Shown here: positions 38,901 through 45,494 of the stretch, one piece after another
Position numbering within the stretch: the first letter of the stretch is position 1
Layout of the letters: every line of letters begins with the position of its first letter
DNA from: Pseudoalteromonas piratica
GTDB lineage: Bacteria > Pseudomonadota > Gammaproteobacteria > Enterobacterales > Alteromonadaceae
NCBI RefSeq assembly: GCF_000788395.1
Contig: NZ_CP009888.1
Location: forward strand, 2,810,001 to 2,874,000
Direction of reading: 5' to 3'
DNA length: 64,000 bases
Program-made: the position numbers and the translations under genes
The notes under the pieces: generated by a model
Database searches by the model: none
What the model was told of the DNA's origin: nothing
What the model saw: the letters and a program-made list of their open reading frames with translations, nothing else

Positions 38901-39083
38901 GCCTTGTTCTACATCTTCAGGGGTTGCACCGCGCAATGACATATTTACGCTAATACGATCTGTTTCAAACGAGGGAAATACTTCTAACGGTAATTGTGTT
39001 GTCACTGAGAACAAGCCACCAATTAATATGCTGATCATCAACAAGTTGGCAGCGACATGGTTGCGAGTAAACCAGGCGATCAT
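35970..39083 (-). CDS. RND efflux pump inner-membrane permease (HAE1/AcrB family)
   Basis: This 1037-residue proton-driven transporter exports drugs or other amphiphiles from the inner membrane and periplasm. It shows the RND layout of 12 membrane segments and two large periplasmic loops. Landmarks are the N-terminal MIAWFTRNHVAANLLM, the paired aspartates of the proton relay in GIVVDDAIVTGENVYTH, and the second-half counterpart LIGVVVNDSLVLVDYINKRRQEG. The start overlaps the end of the adaptor gene by ATGA. It is the last gene of an outer membrane factor-adaptor-permease operon. Substrates cannot be read from the sequence. Confidence 0.93.
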   Translation of the reverse strand: MIAWFTRNHVAANLLMISILIGGLFSVTTQLPLEVFPSFETDRISVNMSLRGATPEDVEQGITIRVEEAVQDLEGIKEIRSRSAEGSASITIEVDSGYDPREMLADIKSRVDAINTFPADAEKPVVSLAQRKRDVINVTVSGSYSEKETREFAEKVRDDLLRIPGVTQLELDGVRNYEIAIEISQDKLRQYQLTIADVGNAIERSSADISAGNLRSSGGDILLRSKGQAYYKDEFASIIVKSLSDGSLVRLSDVANIKDDFEESPVRTRFNGKQAAFIEVYRIGDQSAIEVADKVKAYIQQQQSKLPQGYELSYWDDDSVIVKNRISTLTSNALQGGILVLALLTLFLRPAIAFWVFIGIPVSFMGAFLAMPLFGITLNIMSLFGFILVLGIVVDDAIVTGENVYTHLNSAESGEEAAIKGTQEVATPVTFGILTTVAAFLPLAFIDGARGALFAQIPVVVIPVLLMSLVESKFVLPAHLKYLKLRKEKGKVSRFSQFQQNFADGFERVILKYYRPLLNKAVSHKGVTVSLFVAVFFIILSLIMSGWTKFIFFPRIPSETVRANLTLPTGTPFEVTAKYIDLMAGKAELLREKYRDPETGESVIINVLATTGGRGGATNTGGVRFEITPPESRTLDIGSRELVSEWRGLIGQIPGAESLTFRAEIGRSSDPIDVQLTGMSLATLQEVADQVKKQLATYPTVFDIADSLSDGKDELQLELTAQGKTLGLTRTDVTRQVRNAFFGVQVQRIQRGRDDVRVMVRLPLNERSSLTTLNSLLINTPSGGQVPLNHVATLTPGQSPSSIYRIDRYRTVNITADIEKANTNMTVLQAELKDFLDGLVAKYPGVRHSLEGEAKEQRESFSSLGWALIFVFFVIYALLAIPFKSYIQPLIVMSVIPFGMIGAVLGHWIMAMELTIMSLLGMLALIGVVVNDSLVLVDYINKRRQEGLALMDAVLTAGVSRFRPVMLTSITTFCGLMPLLFEQQTQAQFLIPMAVSLGFGIVFATLITLILVPVNYLIVERLKTGYRNLTMAKEQTA

Positions 39084-40384
39084 AGCGCTTTCTCCTGCTC
39101 ACGCTTAGCTTTACGCTCTGCGATTAGTTGCTCAACCGAGATACCACGTTGCTTCGCTATTTCTTTTAATTTAGTTAAACGGTCAGACTGATTACTCGCG
39201 TTTGTTGTCGCCTCGCCTAATACAGCTACCTGAGTACCACTACTCACTTGTCCAAGCGGTGTCACAACTAGGCGTGAGTTCGGTTCAAGACCAGCTCCAA
39301 TTAAGCTTTCACTTTCACCTTGCCAAGCAAGGGTAATATCTTTGCGTAATAAACGGTTTTCATTATTTAAAACATAAACATAGCTGCCTTGATAAATTGC
39401 ATCATTGGGGATCACAAGGGCATTTTGGATCTCGCGCCCTCGAATCAATGCATTAACGTACTGGCCGATTTTCACAGGGTTTTGACCTGTTACTGGCGTT
39501 GAATAAGGGTCTTCAATTTGTGCTACCACATACAGTTGCTGAGATGCATCATTAATTGCTCCTTCTGTGCGAACTAACTTGCCTTGCCATGTTTGCTCCC
39601 CAATTAAATCGGAGTTAAAAATAACTTGGCTATTTTGATTTGTTTTCTCACCACTTTGGTAAATCTCTGGCAAATCAATAAACGCTAAGTCTTTGTTGTT
39701 TATTGGCAAACGAATTTCAACCGTGTCTGTGGCAAAAACCTCAGCTAATTGAGCATTGTTTGATACGACTTGGCCAATATCGACATGCTTTTTCAATACG
39801 CGACCTGAGAATGGCGCTACGATGTTAGTTCGTTCAAGCGCAAGTTGAGCCTTTTCAAGTTTAGCTTGTGCTGATAGTACATTGGCTTCTTGCGAAGCCA
39901 GCTGTGGCTTACGTAATACAAGGTCGCTCGGCGCTTCATCACTGCCTAGACGCTGCCAATCTGCAAGTGCCTGTTTACCTCGCGCCTGCTCTTCAAACAA
40001 CGCTTGCTTTGCTGATAATAAACTAGCCTCCGCAATCTTCACCTCAGAGCGATAATCACGTTCATCAATGCGCAGTAGCACTTGGCCTTTTTCGAAAAAG
40101 CCACCATCTCGCAGACTTTCGCTGATAAAACTGACTTCACCAGAAACCTGTGCCACCAGCACACTTTGAGTACGCGGTTTTACCACACCATAACTGGCAA
40201 CATTGATACGATATGGAGCCGCTTGAATGTTTTTGATATCAACCACAAGTTGAGCTTGTTTCGCTCCACCAAACCGTTTTGTACTGGGTGGATTTTTAAA
40301 TATGACGCTGATGATGATGCCTGCCACAATTAAAATAATCACTGGCATTACTAAGCGTGGAAGTTTTGCTTTATTGAACGGCAT
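39080..40384 (-). CDS. RND efflux periplasmic adaptor subunit
   Basis: The membrane fusion protein of the pump, 434 residues. A membrane anchor lies near residues 10-30 (LVMPVIILIVAGIIISVIF). The biotinyl-lipoyl and hairpin regions follow (about 55-230; GFFEKGQVLLRIDERDYRSEV, LERTNIVAPFSGRVLKKHVDIGQVV), then the beta-barrel domain and a Lys/Arg/Glu-rich tail. It overlaps both neighbours: 14 bases with the outer membrane factor gene and 4 bases with the permease gene. Confidence 0.92.
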   Translation of the reverse strand: MPFNKAKLPRLVMPVIILIVAGIIISVIFKNPPSTKRFGGAKQAQLVVDIKNIQAAPYRINVASYGVVKPRTQSVLVAQVSGEVSFISESLRDGGFFEKGQVLLRIDERDYRSEVKIAEASLLSAKQALFEEQARGKQALADWQRLGSDEAPSDLVLRKPQLASQEANVLSAQAKLEKAQLALERTNIVAPFSGRVLKKHVDIGQVVSNNAQLAEVFATDTVEIRLPINNKDLAFIDLPEIYQSGEKTNQNSQVIFNSDLIGEQTWQGKLVRTEGAINDASQQLYVVAQIEDPYSTPVTGQNPVKIGQYVNALIRGREIQNALVIPNDAIYQGSYVYVLNNENRLLRKDITLAWQGESESLIGAGLEPNSRLVVTPLGQVSSGTQVAVLGEATTNASNQSDRLTKLKEIAKQRGISVEQLIAERKAKREQEKAL

Positions 40385-41789
40385 TAGCGCTTTCCTTTGA
40401 ATTTATCACTTTAAAATCGCCACCAAGTGCAACATGAAGATTGACTCGGTTTGCAATTAATAGATTTTTAATACTGATTAAACTGCTTTGCGCATCAAAC
40501 GACCTTTTCTGCGCATCCAATACTGTGGTGTAACTGACCAAACCTTTTTGATACTGCTCAAATGACAAGGTTTCTGCTAACTTGGCATTGTCAGCTGCAA
40601 GTAATGTTGAATCGTAGCGTTGTTGCAAGTTACGTTCTTTAGATATCCCATTTTCAACACCTTGAAATGCGGTGTATAAATTGTCTAAGTAACTTATCTC
40701 TTGTTTGTTTAATTCAAGTAACGCTTTTTCTTCATTGGCTTTAAGGCGCCCAGCATTGAATAAGGGAGCCGTTAAAGAGCCAGCAATAGACCAAGCAATA
40801 TTTCCACCTGCGAGTAAATCACTAATCTCGTTGCTATCTGGACCCACACTGCCGGTCAATTTTAAACTTGGAAAGCGCTGCTTATGAGCAAATGCAAGCG
40901 CTGCGTCTTTGGCAAGTAAGGCGTACCAACTGGCAATTAATGAAGGCTTGCGGGTAATCAATTCGGAAGGCATACCCAATGGAATATCAGATTGTAATAA
41001 CGGTAGTTCTGCCGTTACTGACAGCAAACCGGCTGGGTAATCGCCAATTAATAGTTCTAATTCACGAATACGCTCGATTTGAGTAGTTTGTTGCGCTGCT
41101 AAGCGTGATTTTTCATTGTTAAATTCGTTACGGGTTAAATACACATCCAGTGCACTGTTGAGACCTTGTCGATAGCCTGACTCAATGATATCTAAATTTT
41201 GTTGTGCCAATACTAAACGTTCATTTAACAATGCAACTTGATTATTCGCTTCAATAACCGCAAACCAAGCTTTTACGACATTTGCTACTAGAGTTTGCTT
41301 TTGAGACAAATATTCTGCTTCAAGTGCCATTACATTCAGATTTGCATTGCGCTCTTTTGCCGATAATTTCCCCCAAACATCGAATTCATAAGATAAATTA
41401 AGATCGAGTCCATTACCATTAGCATAATTATCACTACTTGGCATGTAGCGTCGGTTGCTGTTTAAGGAAAGGTCAAGGGTTGGCCACAAATCGCTGCCAG
41501 TAATGACGAGCTGTTGTTTGGCTACAGCAATGTCGAGTGCTTTTTGTTTTAAGCTTCGGTTGTTGATGAGGGCTTTTTCAATTAATGATAATACTTGCGT
41601 ACCTTCTAGCTCAGAAAGCCAATTTTCGCGAATAGCAAGGTATTCATCTTGTGCTTGCCACATACTGGGAGTAGCAATGTCAGCGCGGTAGTCTGTTGTT
41701 ATTGTATTTGTCGTATTACAGCCAACTAAAAAGGTATATAACCCTATCTGGAAGGTTAGCCTTAAACGCGACTTTAACCTGTTGCTCAT
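40371..41789 (-). CDS. Outer membrane efflux lipoprotein (TolC/NodT family)
   Basis: The 472-residue channel component of the tripartite pump. A lipoprotein signal with FLVGC (Cys24) is followed by two TolC-like repeats: LSLIEKALINNRSLKQKALDIAVAKQQLVITGSDLWPTLDL in the first, and WYALLAKDAALAFAHKQRFPSLKLTGSVG in the second. It is the first gene of the operon, so promoter and control lie in 41790-41914, where no operator is evident. Confidence 0.92.
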   Translation of the reverse strand: MSNRLKSRLRLTFQIGLYTFLVGCNTTNTITTDYRADIATPSMWQAQDEYLAIRENWLSELEGTQVLSLIEKALINNRSLKQKALDIAVAKQQLVITGSDLWPTLDLSLNSNRRYMPSSDNYANGNGLDLNLSYEFDVWGKLSAKERNANLNVMALEAEYLSQKQTLVANVVKAWFAVIEANNQVALLNERLVLAQQNLDIIESGYRQGLNSALDVYLTRNEFNNEKSRLAAQQTTQIERIRELELLIGDYPAGLLSVTAELPLLQSDIPLGMPSELITRKPSLIASWYALLAKDAALAFAHKQRFPSLKLTGSVGPDSNEISDLLAGGNIAWSIAGSLTAPLFNAGRLKANEEKALLELNKQEISYLDNLYTAFQGVENGISKERNLQQRYDSTLLAADNAKLAETLSFEQYQKGLVSYTTVLDAQKRSFDAQSSLISIKNLLIANRVNLHVALGGDFKVINSKESANAVQ

Positions 41790-41914
41790 TAGTGTCTCTC
41801 ACTAGAGAATTGAAAATCTTCAATATCATAGTTTAATAATTGTCTAAGAAGTGTCTCAATAAACTTTACATAGACTTACATTCATTCCTAATACAGACAC
41901 AATTCGCAATTAGA

Positions 41915-44050
41915 TCATTCTCCCCACTGTTCAGGTTTATGCACTACATAGCCCTGAACATAATCCACTTCCGCAGCAATGAGCAAATCGACAATCGCTT
42001 GATGTTCAGCACACTCCGCAACACAACTTAATCCCATGTTATGTGCCAAATCAGTCATGGTTTTAACAAACATTTGATTTTTAATATTTGTATCTAAGTT
42101 GCGGATAAAACTACCATCTATTTTCAGTTTGTTAATGGGCAGTTGTTGTAGATAACTAAATGACGATAAGCCTTTGCCAAAGTCATCGAGAGCAAATTGA
42201 CAACCTAAGTTAGTAGCCCATTCAATAAATGCTTGAGCACGGGCAAAGTCATTTACCGCATCGGTTTCGGTTATTTCAAAAGTAACGTGCTCAGGTGACA
42301 CATGATATTTATCTAAACAAGACTTAATAAATGGTTTTAGTGAAGGGTCGGTAATTGTTTTGCCCGATAGATTAATTGCACAATGAATAATCTCTGCCGT
42401 CAGGCTCATTTTTTCAAAGGTTTTACTAATCACCGCTTTATCCAGTGCAACAATATGCCCCGTTTGTTCAGCAAGTGGAATAAATTGATCTGGGGCGATT
42501 ATCTGTTCACCATTTTTCAGCCTAACCAGCACTTCAAAATAACAAGCCTGTTCTTCACGCATTAATGAAGTGATTTTTTGGTAATACAAAATAAAATTTT
42601 GCTTTTCAATTGCTTCAAGTAATAAGCTAAGCATCTGTTCTTGCGCTAATAAGCTTTGCACATGACTGTCTTTAACTGTCAGTTTCTCACCCGATTTAAG
42701 GTTCTTGTCGCGCTGGCAACCTATATGTGCTTTGACTAAGTGAACGCCATTTTGTAATTCACCATCCATCGCCAACGCAACCGATTTAATGCCAAAGCGT
42801 TGCTGCGATTCAGTTGATAACAAACTATCAAGTTCATTTAAAATTTCGTCTACTTTTTCTTCGTTTAGTTTTATCGAGTAAATAGCAATAATCTCATCAC
42901 TAATGCGACCAAAGGTATATTCCTCTCCCAATAATTCCATTAAGGCATTGGTTAATTGCTTCAGGTAAAAGTCTGATTGCTTGATTTCATCATCTTGCAA
43001 ACCGACATCTGCCACAGAAATCACTTGAAACGACATACACAGTTTTTGTTTGAGTGAATCCAACTTTATGTCGTTGTTCAAAGATTTTATAAATCGATAT
43101 TTGGTATATGCGCCAGTTAATGCGTCATAACTTTGTTGTTTGAAAATATAATCTTTTGCACGAATTAACTGATTTGTAGAGCGAGACACAATGCGATACA
43201 AAACTAATAACACCGCAGAGAAAATTGTGGTTAAGATCAGAGCGCGAATAATCGAGTCGTGCAGAATTTCTTTTTTATACTTGTCAGCAAGTTTAATTGC
43301 TATGTTCCAGCGAGTATTCTCGATGGGTTTAGAAAAACTAAATGAACGAACTTCACTCTCGCTCATACTAAGTACCTTAACAACGTCATTAACGCTGAGA
43401 GTGTTAGTTAACTCCACCACACCAATTAAGTCATTTCTAAGTAAGAAAAGTTCTTGTTGAGGTAAACTGTAGCGGTTTAACAACGCATTCAATTCATCCA
43501 CATTAAAAGCAACAAATAAAAATGCGTTTGGACGATCCACTAGAGGGATCAATAAATCAAAGTGCATACTTTTAGCACTGCGATGCAAAAACAGTTCTTC
43601 TTGCTGATTATGTCTAAATGTACTTGAGATCTCTTCTTTACAATCAGGTAAAAAATCGCCTGTGATATGTGAAACTGTGCCTATCTGTTCTGGTGAGATA
43701 AGAGAAAACAACCTTACATCAGGCACATCTTGCTTGAGCTTATTAAGTAAAGATATATAGTCTTCTTTTGTGGCAAGGGAGCCGGCATCATATAAGTCTT
43801 GTAATTGTTTGCTGTTATTGATTTGAAATGTATTAATGGTGAGCTTTAATTCAGATAGAAAGCGCTGGTATTCACTATCGACTCTATCAACAACTCTCTC
43901 CATCAACTGTGATTGATAGCGTTTATGAACTTGAATTGCCGAGTAACCTTGCCAAAAAGTAAATGCACCTAAAAATAGTAAGCTCGCCACAAGCAATAAT
44001 TTATATGCATTTAATTTTTTTAAAAGCTGATAATCCGAATTAAATACCAT
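41915..44050 (-). CDS. Membrane EAL phosphodiesterase with degenerate GGDEF domain
   Basis: The 711-residue protein has an N-terminal membrane segment (about 15-35), a periplasmic sensor region of about 240 residues, a second membrane segment (about 265-285), a GGDEF-type domain and a C-terminal EAL domain. The GGDEF site reads RISDE, so cyclase activity is unlikely. The EAL domain keeps EVL, NLS, ETETD, LDDFGKG, KIDGSF and a late Glu in AECAE, the residues needed for c-di-GMP hydrolysis. It is therefore probably a phosphodiesterase lowering c-di-GMP. It lies on the same strand as the efflux operon, 125 bases upstream of it. Confidence 0.88.
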   Translation of the reverse strand: MVFNSDYQLLKKLNAYKLLLVASLLFLGAFTFWQGYSAIQVHKRYQSQLMERVVDRVDSEYQRFLSELKLTINTFQINNSKQLQDLYDAGSLATKEDYISLLNKLKQDVPDVRLFSLISPEQIGTVSHITGDFLPDCKEEISSTFRHNQQEELFLHRSAKSMHFDLLIPLVDRPNAFLFVAFNVDELNALLNRYSLPQQELFLLRNDLIGVVELTNTLSVNDVVKVLSMSESEVRSFSFSKPIENTRWNIAIKLADKYKKEILHDSIIRALILTTIFSAVLLVLYRIVSRSTNQLIRAKDYIFKQQSYDALTGAYTKYRFIKSLNNDIKLDSLKQKLCMSFQVISVADVGLQDDEIKQSDFYLKQLTNALMELLGEEYTFGRISDEIIAIYSIKLNEEKVDEILNELDSLLSTESQQRFGIKSVALAMDGELQNGVHLVKAHIGCQRDKNLKSGEKLTVKDSHVQSLLAQEQMLSLLLEAIEKQNFILYYQKITSLMREEQACYFEVLVRLKNGEQIIAPDQFIPLAEQTGHIVALDKAVISKTFEKMSLTAEIIHCAINLSGKTITDPSLKPFIKSCLDKYHVSPEHVTFEITETDAVNDFARAQAFIEWATNLGCQFALDDFGKGLSSFSYLQQLPINKLKIDGSFIRNLDTNIKNQMFVKTMTDLAHNMGLSCVAECAEHQAIVDLLIAAEVDYVQGYVVHKPEQWGE

Positions 44051-44343
44051 TATTAAACTACTATCGCATCGTCAAAACCTAATTAGCATGAACTTGCAAT
44101 TTAGCCATAAAAGGAAGAAAGGGCAATCATTGTTAACAAGGTGACTACTTCATGAAGCAACTCTTTCAATCACAGAATTATACTAACTCATTAATTTTTA
44201 TGACTAAATTAAAGTTTTTAGCATCTTAAAGCTTTTTGAGGTAGTAGTGAAAGAATCGATACATAAGAGAATGTTCAGCAAAAGAATAACTTTTATGTCA
44301 CTAGAGTAACATAAGGTTTCGCCAAGTATCTTTATTTCAGACA
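44051..44343. other. Intergenic stretch without a recognised gene
   Basis: AT-rich, no convincing reading frame or RNA. Its right end (from about 44316) is the first copy of the direct repeat that is found again before the tRNA array. Confidence 0.5.
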
Positions 44344-44400
44344 TAAAAAAACCCCGACCTAAAGGTCAGGGTTTAAGAATAAGTGGTGCCCAGAGGCGGA
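44316..44400. repeat. Direct repeat copy A: terminator plus 3' end of tRNA-Phe
   Basis: About 85 bases nearly identical to 44483-44569. It runs from TTTCGCCAAG through a terminator hairpin and AAGAATAAG to the 3'-terminal 17 bases of a tRNA-Phe gene (44384-44400, minus strand, ending in encoded CCA). Similarity stops abruptly there and the rest of the tRNA is absent. Confidence 0.8.
44344..44374 (-). terminator. Terminator hairpin, distal copy
   Basis: AAACCCCGACC / GGTCAGGGTTT with one mismatch, followed by T7 on the minus strand. It is a duplicate of the tRNA-array terminator at 44512. Confidence 0.75.
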
Positions 44401-44482
44401 CAAAATTGTCAGGAACCATTTTGAACATGCGCAGCATGGCTTGGAAAATACACGGAAATATTTTCTCATCGAACTAACGTGA

Positions 44483-44569
44483 GATTTCGCCAAGCATTTT
44501 TATTTCAAGCATAAAAAAACCCGACCTAAAGGTCGGGGTTTAAGAATAAGTGGTGCCCAGAGGCGGAAT
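44483..44569. repeat. Direct repeat copy B: terminator plus 3' end of intact tRNA-Phe
   Basis: Second copy of the repeat at 44316-44400. Here the terminator is followed by an intact tRNA-Phe gene, so this is the parental or functional copy. Confidence 0.8.
44512..44541 (-). terminator. Terminator of the tRNA array
   Basis: AAACCCGACC / GGTCGGGGTTT with a short TAAA loop and T7 on the minus strand, nine bases after the CCA end of the last tRNA-Phe. Confidence 0.85.
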
Positions 44570-44626
44570 CGAACCACCGACACGAGGATTTTCAATCCTC
44601 TGCTCTACCGACTGAGCTATCTGGGC
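44551..44626 (-). tRNA. tRNA-Phe(GAA), copy 3
   Basis: A 76-nt cloverleaf with encoded CCA: acceptor GCCCAGA/TCTGGGC, anticodon loop TTGAAAA (GAA), T loop GGTTCGATTCC. It is the promoter-distal member of the five-gene array. Confidence 0.96.
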
Positions 44627-44671
44627 AAGCTTTTTTAGTACTGCTTAAGTACACTCTTTCGAGTAAATAAA

Positions 44672-44747
<76 letters not shown>

Positions 44748-44774
44748 ACACTAAAACTGGTCATCTTTAAAAGA

Positions 44775-44850
44775 TGGTGCCCAGAGGCGGAATCGAACCA
44801 CCGACACGAGGATTTTCAATCCTCTGCTCTACCGACTGAGCTATCTGGGC
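44775..44850 (-). tRNA. tRNA-Phe(GAA), copy 2
   Basis: Identical to the other two tRNA-Phe genes of the array; encoded CCA, anticodon GAA. It lies 236 bp from the next copy. Confidence 0.96.
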
Positions 44851-44907
44851 GCTTTAATGCGTTAGCTATTTTAGTACTGCTAAAGTACACTCTTTCGAGT
44901 AAATAAA

Positions 44908-44983
<76 letters not shown>

Positions 44984-45010
44984 ACACTAAAACTGGTCAT
45001 CTTTAAAAGA

Positions 45011-45086
45011 TGGTGCCCAGAGGCGGAATCGAACCACCGACACGAGGATTTTCAATCCTCTGCTCTACCGACTGAGCTATCTGGGC
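45011..45086 (-). tRNA. tRNA-Phe(GAA), copy 1
   Basis: The promoter-proximal tRNA-Phe: encoded CCA and anticodon GAA. A degenerate 5'-half of a further tRNA-Phe lies 27 bases upstream. Confidence 0.96.
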
Positions 45087-45113
45087 GTTTTTCGGTAAGT
45101 AAAATCGTTTTAA

Positions 45114-45162
45114 GGATTTTCAATGCTATTCCAAATTGCTCTACCGATTAAGCTAATTGGGC
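45114..45162 (-). pseudogene. Degenerate 5'-half of a tRNA-Phe gene
   Basis: Read on the minus strand the segment begins GCCCAATTAGCTTAATCGGT and ends TTGAAAATCC. It keeps the acceptor 5' strand, D arm and anticodon loop of tRNA-Phe with substitutions and a small insertion. The T arm and the acceptor 3' strand are missing, so it cannot form a normal tRNA. It is transcribed within the array leader. Confidence 0.75.
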
Positions 45163-45233
45163 AAATACGTAAACTTCTTTACTAAACATTTGAACACTAG
45201 TTGCTTCTCGCTTTTGCGTTCTGCCTGTCTGGG

Positions 45234-45272
45234 CGTGCGGCGTATTAAAAGGGTTTTACCTCTTTAAGTCAA
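45234..45272 (-). promoter_or_regulatory. Stringent-type promoter of the tRNA array
   Basis: On the minus strand: -35 TTGACT (45267-45272), 17-bp spacer, -10 TTTAAT (45244-45249; TAATAC two bases later is an alternative), then the GC-rich discriminator ACGCCGCACGCCC. Such discriminators are typical of stable-RNA promoters controlled by ppGpp/DksA. The rest of 45273-45494 shows only the leader of the downstream kinase gene. Confidence 0.65.
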
Positions 45273-45494
45273 CACTTTTTTCAAGATTTATATTTGTTTG
45301 AACACTTATCACCCAACTTGAGCAGAAACAACCCAGCACAAATGATTTCACTTTCCTAAATTCGTATGTAATAGTAAGATTTGTAGTTATTTTGTAGTAG
45401 AAGCGAAGGTCATTTTACTAATTTTTGGCCTTACGCAATAAAAAAAACAATAATTATCCAAAGAATCCCCAAATGACTGGAGTAAGGTTCTAAA

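Noticed and set aside
44401..44482. Small element or gene between the two terminator repeats
   Set aside because: Too short, no reading frame with a start signal, and only weak inverted repeats; most simply residue of recombination.
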